Assembly: GCA_963827065.1 (NCBI GenBank)
Contig: CAWGZM010000001.1
Location: forward strand, 372,001 to 436,000
Source: JACVRW01 sp963827065
Lineage (GTDB): Bacteria; Actinomycetota; Thermoleophilia; Solirubrobacterales; Thermoleophilaceae
Length of the DNA stretch: 64,000 nt
Direction: 5' to 3'
Positions 8,288 to 16,527 of this stretch are shown here, piece by piece. The notes beneath the pieces were generated by a model. That model had not been told where the DNA came from and did not search any database. It worked only from the letters and a program-made list of their open reading frames with translations. Within the stretch, counting starts at the first letter, position 1; each line of letters starts with the position of its first letter. The translations under genes were made by a program, and so were the position numbers.

Positions 8288-9040
8288 ATGGGCGACTTCG
8301 ACGGCAGGACGGCGCTCGTGACGGGTGCGGGCGCGGGGATCGGCGAGGCATGCGCCGGCGAGCTTGCGAGCCGCGGCGCGAGCGTGGTGGTGGCCGACAT
8401 CGACGGGGAGGCCGCCGAGCGGGTCGCGCAGGCGCTGCGCGACTCGGGCGGCGAGGCGGCCGCCGTCACTGCCGACGTGCGGGACGAGGGGGCCGTCGAC
8501 TCGATGGTCTCGTTCGCCGTCGACACGTACGGCGGCCTCGACGCCGCCGTGAACAACGCCGGCATCAGCGCCGAGCGCAAGCCCGCCGGCGACCTGACGC
8601 TCGCCGAGTGGCGCAAGACGCTCGACGTGAACCTCGACGGCGTGTTCCTGTCGCTGCGCGCCGAGCTGCGCGTGATGACCGGCGCCGGTGGCGGGGCAGT
8701 CGTGAACATGGGCTCGGTGCTCTCGAGCGTCGCCTTTCCGGACGCCGCCGCGTACACCACCGCGAAGCACGGGGTGCTCGGCCTCACCCGGAGCGCGGCG
8801 CTCGACTACGCGTCCCGGAACGTTCGCGTCAACGCCGTGGGTCCCGGGTTCATCGCCACGGAGCTCGTGCGCAGCTCGCTGAGCGCGGAGGAGCACGAGG
8901 CGGTCGCCTCGATGCACCCGATCGGCCGGCTCGGCACCCCCGAGGAGGTGGCGAAGCTGGTGGCGTTCCTGCTGTCGGACGACGCGTCGAACGTCACCGG
9001 CGCCTACTTCACGGTCGACGGCGGCTACACCGTCGGCTGA
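8288..9040 (+). CDS. Short-chain dehydrogenase/reductase
   Basis: A 250-residue classical SDR oxidoreductase with a Rossmann fold. It shows the NAD(P) motif TGAGAGIGEA near residue 14, NNAG (VNNAGIS), the catalytic Ser (MGSVLSSVA) and the YTTAKHG catalytic Tyr-Lys pair, ending in the family's VDGGYTVG. An acidic residue follows the second strand (VVVADIDGE), which favours NAD(H) over NADP(H). The substrate is unknown. This plus-strand gene, with the divergent amidase, interrupts an otherwise minus-strand housekeeping block between ispF and cysS. Confidence 0.9.
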   Translation: MGDFDGRTALVTGAGAGIGEACAGELASRGASVVVADIDGEAAERVAQALRDSGGEAAAVTADVRDEGAVDSMVSFAVDTYGGLDAAVNNAGISAERKPAGDLTLAEWRKTLDVNLDGVFLSLRAELRVMTGAGGGAVVNMGSVLSSVAFPDAAAYTTAKHGVLGLTRSAALDYASRNVRVNAVGPGFIATELVRSSLSAEEHEAVASMHPIGRLGTPEEVAKLVAFLLSDDASNVTGAYFTVDGGYTVG

Positions 9041-9041
9041 G

Positions 9042-9530
9042 TCACGCGCGCGCGAGCGCCACAGCGGCGAGGGCGGCGATCCCCTCGCCGCGGCCAGCGA
9101 AGCCCATCCCCTCGTTCGTCGTGAACTTGACGCTCACCGCGCCGAGCTCGACGCCGGCGGCCTCGGCAAGCCGCGCGCGCATCGCATCGCGCCACGCGCT
9201 CAGCCTGGGTGCCTCGCACACGACCGTCGAGTCGAGGTTCGCGATCGACCAGCCGTCCGCCCGCACGAGCCGGCACACCTCAGCGAGCAGCGCGATCGAG
9301 TCGGCGTCGCGCCAGCGCTCATCGCTGTCGGGAAAGTGGAGGCCGATGTCGCCGAGCGCGGCGGCGCCGAGCAGCGCGTCCATGATCGCGTGCGTCAGCA
9401 CGTCAGCATCGGAGTAGCCGCTCAGCCCGCGCTCGGCCCCCTCGATCTCGACCCCGCCGAGGATCAGCGGCCGCCCCTCGGCCAGCCGATGCGAGTCGTA
9501 GCCGATTCCGGTGCGGACCTCCGCGCTCAC
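9042..9530 (-). CDS. ispF: 2-C-methyl-D-erythritol 2,4-cyclodiphosphate synthase
   Basis: IspF makes the cyclic diphosphate in the MEP isoprenoid pathway and works as a trimer. Metal ligands appear in GIGYDSHRL and SDADVLTHAIMDALLGA; GDIGLHFPDSD and the C-terminal GFAGRGEGIAALAAVAL are typical. The GTG at 9530 overlaps the stop of the upstream PHP gene as GTGA, which gives a normal 162-residue protein. ispD lies two genes upstream, so the pathway pair is preserved but separated by the PHP phosphatase. Confidence 0.95.
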   Translation of the reverse strand: MSAEVRTGIGYDSHRLAEGRPLILGGVEIEGAERGLSGYSDADVLTHAIMDALLGAAALGDIGLHFPDSDERWRDADSIALLAEVCRLVRADGWSIANLDSTVVCEAPRLSAWRDAMRARLAEAAGVELGAVSVKFTTNEGMGFAGRGEGIAALAAVALARA

Positions 9531-10366
9531 CCGAGCGGCTCCAGCCGGCGCTTCCGCCCTTCGAAGACGGCGACCTCGCTCACGCCGAGGCCGTCGAGGA
9601 GCTCGAGCGCGCGCTCGTACTCGTGGCCCAGCTGCTCGGGACGGTGGGCGTCGCTCGACAGCGAGACGGGGCGGCCCGCTTCGAGGCACATCTCGAGGAA
9701 GGCGCGGGCCGGATAGATCTCACCGGCCGGCTTCCGCAACCCTGCGGTGGACACTTCTACCGCGACATCAGAATCAGCGATGCCGTCCATCGCCCGCTCG
9801 TAGAAGCGGCGCAGATCGCCCTCGGGCACGGGCACCCTGGGACCCCAGACCTTGACCAGGTCGGGGTGGGCGAGGATGTCGAACATGCCGGTCCGGGCCG
9901 CCTCGCCCAGAGTCTCGAAGTAGCGCGCCCAGACCTTCTCGGGATCGGCCGAGCGCCAGACGTCCCACTCCTCCCAGTCGGGCTCGCCGTGGAGGTCGAC
10001 GGCCGCGTCCGAGAGGAAGTGGATCGAGCCGACCACGTAGTCCCAGGGACGCCCGTCGAGCAGCGTTGCGAGGCGGTCCTCACGGCCCGGCAGATAGTCG
10101 GCCTCGATCCCGAGCTTGAGGCCGGAGTCGCGCACGAAGTCGCAGTACGCGTCGAGATCGTCCTTCGCCCAGTGGCGGTACCAGGGGTGCGCCCAGACGT
10201 CGAGCGACTGCACGAAGCGGTGGATGTGCTCGGCGACGCCGAGCTCCTCGATCCCGCGCTCCTCGGCGGCCTCGCGGTAGCGGTCGACGTTCGCCTCCGT
10301 GAAGTAGCGCTCCGCCGTCGAGTCGTCCTCGTCGGGGCGCAGATGCACGTGGTAGTCCGTCAGCAC
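9527..10366 (-). CDS. PHP-domain phosphatase (histidinol-phosphatase-like)
   Basis: A 279-residue PHP-family metallohydrolase. Metal-binding motifs are DYHVHL at residue 4, GVAEHIHRF, GIEADY, VGSIHFL, DILAHPDLVK and SSDAHRPEQLG, in the order of HisK/HisJ-type histidinol phosphatases. The substrate is not proven by sequence, since related PHP enzymes include other phosphoesterases. It overlaps ispD by seven bases upstream and ispF by four bases downstream, so it is co-translated with two isoprenoid genes, an unusual place for a histidine-biosynthesis enzyme. Confidence 0.8.
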   Translation of the reverse strand: MLTDYHVHLRPDEDDSTAERYFTEANVDRYREAAEERGIEELGVAEHIHRFVQSLDVWAHPWYRHWAKDDLDAYCDFVRDSGLKLGIEADYLPGREDRLATLLDGRPWDYVVGSIHFLSDAAVDLHGEPDWEEWDVWRSADPEKVWARYFETLGEAARTGMFDILAHPDLVKVWGPRVPVPEGDLRRFYERAMDGIADSDVAVEVSTAGLRKPAGEIYPARAFLEMCLEAGRPVSLSSDAHRPEQLGHEYERALELLDGLGVSEVAVFEGRKRRLEPLG

Positions 10367-10992
10367 AGGAGCGCCTCGGCGATCCGCAGGTCGGACGCGC
10401 GGGTGACCTTGATGTTCTCAGGGGGCGCCTCCACGACGCGCACGGTCCCGCCGAGCTCCTCGACCAGCGCCGCGTCGTCCGTGGCGGCTGCCAGGGCCGC
10501 TGCGTCGCGGTCGAGCGCCCGCCGCAGGACGTCCGCGCGGAAGACCTGGGGCGTCTGGATCGCCCACAGGACGCGGCGGTCGAGCGTGCGCAGCACGCGC
10601 CCGTCGCTCGCCGCCTCCTTGACCGTGTCGGTCATAGGCGCCGCGGCGATCGCCCCGTCGACGCCGGGCTCGAGCGCCGCGAGGCAGCGCTCGACCAGCT
10701 CGCGTGTGACGAGCGGCCGGGCGGCGTCGTGGACGACCGCCACGCTGGCCTCGGGGACGGCCGCGAGCGCATTGCGGACCGAGGCGGAGCGCGAGTCGCC
10801 GCCGCGCACGCGGTCGGGCCCGTCGTCGAAGCCCTCGGGCGCCGCCACGATCACGCGGTCGCAGACCGAGTCCAGTACCTCGAGGCTCCAGTCGAGGAGC
10901 GGACGGCCGGCACAAACGACGAACGCCTTGGGCCGGTCGGCACCAAGGCGTTCGCCGCTGCCGCCGGCGGGAATGATCCCGACGACAGCCAT
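10360..10992 (-). CDS. ispD: 2-C-methyl-D-erythritol 4-phosphate cytidylyltransferase
   Basis: IspD transfers CMP from CTP to methylerythritol phosphate in the MEP pathway. The nucleotide-binding loop IPAGGSGERLGADRPKAF is at residues 7-24. HDAARPLV, MTDTVKEA, WAIQTPQVF and the C-terminal NIKVTRASDL are family signatures. The length of 210 residues is slightly short but complete. It lies 13 bases after carD on the same strand; carD-ispD-ispF is the actinobacterial order. Confidence 0.95.
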   Translation of the reverse strand: MAVVGIIPAGGSGERLGADRPKAFVVCAGRPLLDWSLEVLDSVCDRVIVAAPEGFDDGPDRVRGGDSRSASVRNALAAVPEASVAVVHDAARPLVTRELVERCLAALEPGVDGAIAAAPMTDTVKEAASDGRVLRTLDRRVLWAIQTPQVFRADVLRRALDRDAAALAAATDDAALVEELGGTVRVVEAPPENIKVTRASDLRIAEALLC

Positions 10993-11005
10993 CCTCTATG
11001 TCGTC

Positions 11006-11587
11006 CTACGCGGAGGCAGGCGCGCCGTTACGGCTGGCGTGCGCCTCGGCGATCAGCTCCTCGAGATGCGTCTCCGCCTCGTCCTCCTCCATGTCGAGCG
11101 CGTACATCAGCTCGGAGGCGAGGATCTTCTTGGCTCGGGTGTACATCTGCTTCTCGCCCGTCGAAAGACCCTTCTCGGTCTCCCGGATGGCGAGGTTGCG
11201 GACCACCTCTGCGAGCTCGAAGACGTCCCCGGTCTTGATCTTCTCGCGGTTGTGCTTGAAACGCCGGTTCCAGTTCTTGGGCATCTGGCTGACGTCGTCG
11301 CGGAGGACCGACAGGACCTTCCGTACGTCTTCCTCCCCGATCACGCGCCGTAGACCCGCCTTGTCGGCGTTGCAGCACGGGACCATCACGGTCATGTCGT
11401 TATGAAGGATCTTGATGGTCAGGTACTCGCGCTTCTCGCCGAGGACCTCCTTCATCTCCTTCTTCAGGACCTTGCCCGCCCCATGATGCGGATACACGAC
11501 CTGGTCGCCGATCTCGTACTCGGCGGGAGGCCGCGCGATCTCGAGGTCCTCTACGACAAATTCCTCTTCCAACACTGCTTCGCTGAT
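11006..11587 (-). CDS. carD: CarD family transcriptional regulator, probable ATC start
   Basis: CarD binds the RNA polymerase beta subunit and stabilises open promoter complexes. The RID domain starts at YEIGDQVVYPHHGAGKVL; the C-terminal helical DNA-binding part includes MPKNWNRRFKHNREKIKTGD. The start is the oddity. A strong AGGAGG at 11595-11600 points to one of two ATC codons (11590 or 11587), and no ATG or GTG lies at proper spacing. Other options are GTG at 11575, too far from the site, or GTG at 11629, upstream of it. It follows disA in the same direction. Confidence 0.85.
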   Translation of the reverse strand: MSEAVLEEEFVVEDLEIARPPAEYEIGDQVVYPHHGAGKVLKKEMKEVLGEKREYLTIKILHNDMTVMVPCCNADKAGLRRVIGEEDVRKVLSVLRDDVSQMPKNWNRRFKHNREKIKTGDVFELAEVVRNLAIRETEKGLSTGEKQMYTRAKKILASELMYALDMEEDEAETHLEELIAEAHASRNGAPASA

Positions 11588-11594
11588 GATGTTC

Positions 11595-11600
11595 CCTCCT
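11595..11600 (-). promoter_or_regulatory. Ribosome binding site deciding the carD start
   Basis: On the minus strand this is a perfect AGGAGG followed by GAAC and then two ATC codons. It gives spacings of four and seven bases, so it supports initiation at ATC for carD and argues against the upstream GTG at 11629, for which the site would be internal to the gene. Confidence 0.6.
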
Positions 11601-11638
11601 ACTTCAGACCCCGGTGCGCATCCGCGCACTGAGCCACT

Positions 11639-12748
11639 TCAGGTTTGCAGATAACGGTCCACGAGGTTGATCTCCTGCAGGCGGCGAAGTCCCTCGCGTA
11701 TGTCCTTCGCACGCATGTCCCCCACGCCCTCCACCGACTCCAGCTCGGAGTCCGAGGCGGCGAGGATCTCGTCGAGCCCGGAGAACTCGTTCACGATCGA
11801 CTGGACCACCATCTTCGGGAGCCTTGGAATGCGCCCGAGGATGCGGTTGCCGCGTGGCGAGGCCGGGTGATCGAGGGTGTTCAGCTTTCGGTCGTAGCCG
11901 AGGAGCTCGGCCAGGCGGCCGAAATCGAGCAAGTCCTGGTGAGGCAGTCTGGCGAGCGAGTCCAGCACCATGGCGAAGCCCTCCTCTGAGGGCTCCTCGA
12001 TGTAGTCGCGAACGAGCGCCGACTTGTCGGCGGCGACGCCGACCATCGTCTCCTCGAGCTGCATCTCGATGAGGCGACCCTCCGCCCCCAGCTCGACGAT
12101 GTAGCGCTCGATCTCGACGGCCATGCGAGTCACGAGCTCCGCGCGCTGGAGCACGGTCAGCACGTCGTGCAGCGTTACGCCGCCCTCGAACTCGAGGGCG
12201 GTCAGCCGGGTCGAGACCTGGTCCAGCCGGCTGCGGTACTTGTCGAGGGTGGCGAGCGCCTGGTTGGCCTTGGCGAGCACCACGGGGATGTCCTCGAGGA
12301 TGTACTTGGCGCCGTCGAGATAGAGCGAGACCACGCTCCGGGCGGCCGAGATCGCGATCACGAGCGCGTCGGTCTGCTTAGAGACGCGCTCAGCGGTGCG
12401 GTGACGGGTGCCGGTCTCGAGCGAGAGGATCGTCGGGTCGGGCATCAGCTGGACGTTCGCCCAGAGGATCTTCGTGCTGTTGGACGCGAGCACTATCCCG
12501 CCGTCCATTTTGGCCAGCTGGTAGAGCAGAGCCGGGGTGTAGTCCACATCGAGCTTCACCCCGCCCGAGAGCAGGAACGAGAGCTCCTCGGACTCCCCGA
12601 TGCAGATCAGGGCGCCTGTCCTGCCTTGGACGATGCTGTCTACGCCCTCCCGCACCGCCGTGCCCGGGGCCACCATCTCCAGGGCCCGGACGAGCCTCGG
12701 TTCCTGCCGCGCCTCGAGCTCTGCAACGTCGTCTCCGGCGTACGGCAT
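11639..12748 (-). CDS. disA: DNA integrity scanning protein / diadenylate cyclase DisA
   Basis: DisA makes cyclic di-AMP and scans DNA for recombination intermediates. The N-terminal diadenylate cyclase domain (about residues 10-145) has LYQLAKMDGGIVLAS and ETGTRHRTAERVSKQT; the RHR triad is intact, but the usual DGA motif reads DGG. A helical linker follows, then C-terminal helix-hairpin-helix repeats (LDEILAASDSELESVEGVGD). The ATG at 12748 gives 369 residues; a TTG at 12757 is also possible. carD follows with a short gap. radA, its usual neighbour, is about 12 kb away here. Confidence 0.93.
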   Translation of the reverse strand: MPYAGDDVAELEARQEPRLVRALEMVAPGTAVREGVDSIVQGRTGALICIGESEELSFLLSGGVKLDVDYTPALLYQLAKMDGGIVLASNSTKILWANVQLMPDPTILSLETGTRHRTAERVSKQTDALVIAISAARSVVSLYLDGAKYILEDIPVVLAKANQALATLDKYRSRLDQVSTRLTALEFEGGVTLHDVLTVLQRAELVTRMAVEIERYIVELGAEGRLIEMQLEETMVGVAADKSALVRDYIEEPSEEGFAMVLDSLARLPHQDLLDFGRLAELLGYDRKLNTLDHPASPRGNRILGRIPRLPKMVVQSIVNEFSGLDEILAASDSELESVEGVGDMRAKDIREGLRRLQEINLVDRYLQT

Positions 12749-12795
12749 TGAGGCCAATTCTACGTGAATCGCATGGAGATCGCGTTATTTCACTC

Positions 12796-12811
12796 GATTT
12801 GCAGGCAAATC
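12796..12811. promoter_or_regulatory. 16-bp palindrome upstream of disA
   Basis: GATTTGC-AG-GCAAATC is a perfect inverted repeat with seven-base arms. It lies 48-63 bases before the disA start and just after the stop of the secreted-protein gene on the same strand. It could be an operator for disA or a weak terminator for the upstream gene; no T-run follows on the minus strand, which slightly favours an operator. Confidence 0.35.
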
Positions 12812-12817
12812 AGGGCT

Positions 12818-13404
12818 TTATCGGACCCTGAAGACCTTGTACATCCCCAGCCGGTTGTGCTCGCCGAAGAAGCACACGAAGGCGTAGCGCCCCCGGCGCG
12901 GGAAGCGGACCGCGTTGTCATTGGTCGTGCCCGGGCTGATCAAGCTCTGGAGCGAGAACGGCGGGCCGGCCACGATCCGCCCCAACAACCGGTCGCTGCC
13001 GCCACTGAAGGCTTGACGGACCTGTCTGCCCGTGACGCCCGACTGCAGCGGGAACCCGAGGTGTCGGGCCTGAGATCGACCGTGAGCGAGCGCGGAGGAG
13101 CCGCGCCGGCCTCGAGGAAGACGAGGCCGAGCGCCGCATCCGAGCTGCTCTGGAGCGTCGCCCGCAGCTCGTCAACGGTCACACCGGCCCGCAGGGTGGC
13201 CAGGTAGGCCTCGATGTCGCCCCGGCCGGTCCGGCTGAACTCGAAGGTGGTGGGACCGGCCGCGATGGGCGCGCTCCGCGTGACGGTGATCGACCCCGGG
13301 CCGGCCGTCACCGCCACTGTCGGAACCGGCGCCTGCGCCGTTGCCGCCGTGGCGAGAACGCCGACGAGCACGGCTACCGCTACACCCAACCTCACGACCG
13401 GCAT
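12818..13404 (-). CDS. Secreted cupredoxin-like protein, split by a one-base frameshift
   Basis: The N-terminus is a clear signal peptide (RLGVAVAVLVGVLATAATAQA), followed by a beta-rich domain (VAVTAGPGSITVTRSAPIAA, TTFEFSRTGRGDIEAYLATL). After about 13055 the reading must change frame to continue into GFPLQSGVTGRQVRQAFSGG and RGRYAFVCFFGEHNRLGMYK, ending at the TAA at 12818. Adding one G to the GGG run at 13055-13057 joins the halves as RPDTSGFPLQ. The ending places C, H and M in a C-x4-H-x4-M array like type 1 copper sites, but no obvious second histidine is seen, so copper binding is uncertain. Confidence 0.6.
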
Positions 13405-13456
13405 GAGTGATCCTCCTCGATCAGAGCCCCTGTCGGAAGGAATCCCTCTTCGATAA

Positions 13457-14776
13457 TCAGGGCTGGGTCAAGCCTGGGACCCAGGACGTCCCGGCCAGCG
13501 GCACGCGGGCCATCGCGGCGGCCTCGAGCGTCAGCGCCACGAGGTCCTCGGGTTCGAGGTTGTGCAGGTGGGACTTGCCGCAGCCGCGCGCCAGCGTCTG
13601 GGCCTCGAGCACCATCGTGCGCAGGTAGTTGGCGAGCCGGCGGCCGCCGAGCTCGGGGTCGAAGCGCTCCGCCAGCTCGTCGTCCTGCGTCGAGATCCCG
13701 GCGGGGTCGCGGCCCTCGTGCCAGTCGTCGTAGAAACCCGCGGCGCTACCGATCTCGGCATAGCCCTCGTCGTGCTCGGGCGAGTTGTCGCCGAGCGCGA
13801 TGAGCGCGGCGACACCGATCGAGACCGCGTCGGCGCCGAGCGCGAGCGCCTTGGCAACGTCCGCACCATTGCGGATGCCGCCCGAGACGACCAGCTGCAC
13901 CTTGCGGTGGACGCCGAGCTCGAGCAGCGCGTCGACCGCGGGCCGGATCGCGGCCAGGGTCGGGATGCCGACATGCTCGATGAATACCTCCTGGGTGGCG
14001 GCGGTGCCGCCCTGCATGCCGTCGAGCACGACCACGTCCGCGCCCGCCTTGACCGCCAGCGCCGTGTCGTAGTAGGGCCGCGTGGCGCCCACCTTGATGA
14101 AGATCGGCTTCTCCCAGTCGGTGATCTCGCGCAGCTCGCCGATCTTGATCTCGAGGTCGTCCGGACCGGTCCAGTCGGGATGGCGGCAGGCGCTCCGCTG
14201 GTCGATGCCCTTGGGCAGGTCGCGCATCTCGGCGACCCGGTCCGAGATCTTCTGGCCGAGCAGCATGCCGCCGCCGCCCGGCTTCGCGCCTTGCCCCACC
14301 ACAACCTCGATCGCGTCCGCCCTGCGCAGGTCGTCCGGGTTCATCCCGTAGCGCGACGGCAGCAGCTGGTAAACGAGCAGCTCGGAGTGCTCGCGCTCCT
14401 CGGGCGTCATGCCGCCGTCGCCGGTCGTCGTGCTCGTCCCGACCGCGCTCGCGCCGCGGCCGAGCGCCTCTTTTGCGGGAGCAGACAGCGCTCCGAAGCT
14501 CATGCCGGCGATCGTGATCGGGATGTCGAGGTGGAGCGGCTTCTTCGCGTGGCGGTCGCCGAGCACGACGTCTGTGTCGCAGCGCTCGCGGTAGCCCTCG
14601 AGCGGGTAGCGCGACATGCTCGCCCCGAGGAAAACGAGGTCGTCGAAGTGCGGAACGGCGCGCTTGGCGCCGAAGCCGCGGATGTCGTAGATGCCCTCGC
14701 GCGCGGCGCGCTGGATCTCGTGGATCGTGTGGCGGTCGAAGAGGGCGGACTCGCGAAGTGCTGGTCGCGCGGCCAT
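13457..14776 (-). CDS. FMN-binding glutamate-synthase-domain protein (GlxD/MgsC-like), copy 1, without Fe-S cysteines
   Basis: A 439-residue alpha/beta barrel like the FMN domain of glutamate synthase: GMSFGALSAPAKEALGRGAS, GTSTTTGDGGMTPEE, GQGAKPGGGGMLLGQKIS and VVVLDGMQGGTAATQE. In N-methylglutamate synthase or GlxBCD systems this subunit couples ammonia or methylamine, released by the amidotransferase subunit, to an amino acid. The cysteines that bind the 3Fe-4S cluster in copy 2 (CYHCHTGRCPVG) read FYDDWHEGRDPAG here, so the cluster is lost. It is the last gene of a tight three-gene operon (TGATG junction) divergent from a type III glutamine synthetase. Confidence 0.85.
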   Translation of the reverse strand: MAARPALRESALFDRHTIHEIQRAAREGIYDIRGFGAKRAVPHFDDLVFLGASMSRYPLEGYRERCDTDVVLGDRHAKKPLHLDIPITIAGMSFGALSAPAKEALGRGASAVGTSTTTGDGGMTPEEREHSELLVYQLLPSRYGMNPDDLRRADAIEVVVGQGAKPGGGGMLLGQKISDRVAEMRDLPKGIDQRSACRHPDWTGPDDLEIKIGELREITDWEKPIFIKVGATRPYYDTALAVKAGADVVVLDGMQGGTAATQEVFIEHVGIPTLAAIRPAVDALLELGVHRKVQLVVSGGIRNGADVAKALALGADAVSIGVAALIALGDNSPEHDEGYAEIGSAAGFYDDWHEGRDPAGISTQDDELAERFDPELGGRRLANYLRTMVLEAQTLARGCGKSHLHNLEPEDLVALTLEAAAMARVPLAGTSWVPGLTQP

Positions 14777-15450
14777 CAGTACTCCCCGGCGTGGTCGATA
14801 TTGAAGTTGTAGAGCCGGCGGGCCGAGCCGAAGCGCCGGAACTCCGAGGCGTCGAGGCCGGTGTCCGCCTGCTCAAGCAGCTCTGTCAGCTCCGCCACGT
14901 GCTCGTCCCGCATCTCCTTCTCGACGCAGTCGGCGCCGAGCCCGGCGACCTCGCCGCGCACGTAGAGGCGCGCCTCGTAGATCGAGTCGCCGAGCGCGTC
15001 GCCCGCGTCACCACAGACGACGAGCCTCCCCTTCTGCGCCATGAAGGCGCTCATGTGACCGACCGACCCGCGCACGACGACGTCGACGCCCTTCATCGAG
15101 ATGCCACAGCGCGCCGAGGCGTCGCCGTTGACGACCACTAGGCCGCCGCGGCCGGTCGCGCCCGCCGACTGGCTCGCGTTGCCCTCCACCACGACGGTGC
15201 CCGACATGATGTTCTCGGCCAGGCCGACGCCCGCGTTGCCGTGCACGCGCACGGTCGCCTGCTTGTTCATGCCGGCGCAGTAGTAGCCCACGTGGCCCTC
15301 GACATCGACCTCGAGCGGCGCGTCGATCCCGACCGCCACGGCGTGCGCGCCGCGCGGGTTCTTCACGCGCCAGCGGCCTGAGACATCGGGTTCGTGGAGC
15401 GCCTGGTTCAGTTCGCGCAGCGACGTTGTCGCCAGATCCACGTCGGTCAC
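14776..15450 (-). CDS. Glutamate-synthase GXGXG-domain protein (GlxC/MgsB-like), copy 1
   Basis: A 224-residue right-handed beta-helix domain like the C-terminal part of the glutamate synthase large subunit, also found in FwdC. Repeated turns are visible: VGYYCAGMNKQATVRVHGNA, MSGTVVVEGNASQSAGATG, VVVRGSVGHMSAFMAQKGRL and LGDSIYEARLYVRG. The start GTG at 15450 overlaps the upstream amidotransferase stop as GTGA, and the stop overlaps the next ATG. It serves as the structural subunit of the split complex. The second copy at 54.7 kb is clearly homologous, so two paralogous complexes exist. Confidence 0.85.
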   Translation of the reverse strand: MTDVDLATTSLRELNQALHEPDVSGRWRVKNPRGAHAVAVGIDAPLEVDVEGHVGYYCAGMNKQATVRVHGNAGVGLAENIMSGTVVVEGNASQSAGATGRGGLVVVNGDASARCGISMKGVDVVVRGSVGHMSAFMAQKGRLVVCGDAGDALGDSIYEARLYVRGEVAGLGADCVEKEMRDEHVAELTELLEQADTGLDASEFRRFGSARRLYNFNIDHAGEY

Positions 15451-16352
15451 GCGATGGCTGCCCGCTCCCAGGAGTAGACCTGACCGGGCTCGGGCTCCCA
15501 CATCCGCGCTCCGTCCGCGCCCGGCAGGGTCGCGATCGCGCGGTACTCGGAGGCCATCGCCACCCAGTCGTCGGTCTCGGCCATTACCGCGGGCTTGCAG
15601 GCGATCGGGTCGCGCAACACCGCGAAGCCGTCGACCGTGCCGACGGCGAAGGTGTAGAAGCCGTCGAGGTCCTCGAGGCAGCCCTCGAGCGCCTGCTCGA
15701 GCGAGGCGCCCTCGCGCATGCGCCAGGTCAGGTAGCCGGCCGCGACCTCGGAGTCGTTCTCGGTCTGGAACCCGATCCCCTCGGCGCGCAGGCGCTCGCG
15801 CAGGCGGTTGTGATTCGAGAGCGAGCCGTTGTGGACGAGGCAAAGGTCGAGGCCGGTCGAGAAGGGGTGCGAGCCGTCGGTCGTGACCTTCGACTCGGTC
15901 GCCATGCGCGTGTGGCCGAGCGCGTGGCTACCCGACAGCTCCGAGAACGCGAAGCGCTCGAGGAAGTCGGCCGGGTGGCCGGCCTCCTTGTAGATCTCGA
16001 TCGCCTCACCTGCGCTCATCACGCGCAGCTCGGGATAGCGCTCGTGCAGCCAGGCCACCGCGGTGCCGGCGTCCGTCTCGACGGTGATGACCGCATGGCT
16101 CGCCCGGACCTCCACCGCTCCGGCGCCGAAGGCGGCCGCGAGTGCACTCTGGACGCCGGACCAGTCGTAGCCGGGTGCCGGCGAGTGGAGGGTGACCTTG
16201 CAGGACCCGGACGGGGCCGGGTCCCGGTAGATCGCCACACCCGCGCTGTCGGGTCCGCGATCGCCGAGCTGGAGCAGCATGTCGCCCAGATGCCGGCCGA
16301 GCGAGTCGCTCAACTCCGGTGATTTGCTGAACAGGCCTGCAATTCCGCACAT
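15447..16352 (-). CDS. Class II glutamine amidotransferase subunit (GlxB/MgsA-like), copy 1
   Basis: A 301-residue Ntn-type glutamine amidotransferase. It starts with MCGIAGLF, so Cys2 is the nucleophile after Met removal. RGPDSAG, GHTRMAT, LVHNGSLSNHNRLRE and ENDSEVAAGYL are the glutaminase signatures, as in GltB and PurF. It would release ammonia, or methylamine from gamma-glutamylmethylamide, for the FMN subunit two genes downstream. It is first in the operon; 175 bases separate it from the divergent type III glutamine synthetase, so a shared control region is likely. Confidence 0.87.
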   Translation of the reverse strand: MCGIAGLFSKSPELSDSLGRHLGDMLLQLGDRGPDSAGVAIYRDPAPSGSCKVTLHSPAPGYDWSGVQSALAAAFGAGAVEVRASHAVITVETDAGTAVAWLHERYPELRVMSAGEAIEIYKEAGHPADFLERFAFSELSGSHALGHTRMATESKVTTDGSHPFSTGLDLCLVHNGSLSNHNRLRERLRAEGIGFQTENDSEVAAGYLTWRMREGASLEQALEGCLEDLDGFYTFAVGTVDGFAVLRDPIACKPAVMAETDDWVAMASEYRAIATLPGADGARMWEPEPGQVYSWERAAIA

Positions 16353-16527
16353 AGCTCAGCCAGCGAGTCTAGGCACGGCCCTACGGGCCGCCCATGGCCG
16401 CAGCGGAACAATTCCCGGCGCCCCTATGTGCAGACTCCACACCTGTGCGCCGGCACATCGTTCGGCCCCGAAACGTGTCCGGAACGTACATTGGCCGCTA
16501 CCGGGGGCAAGCGATACGTTGCCGCGC

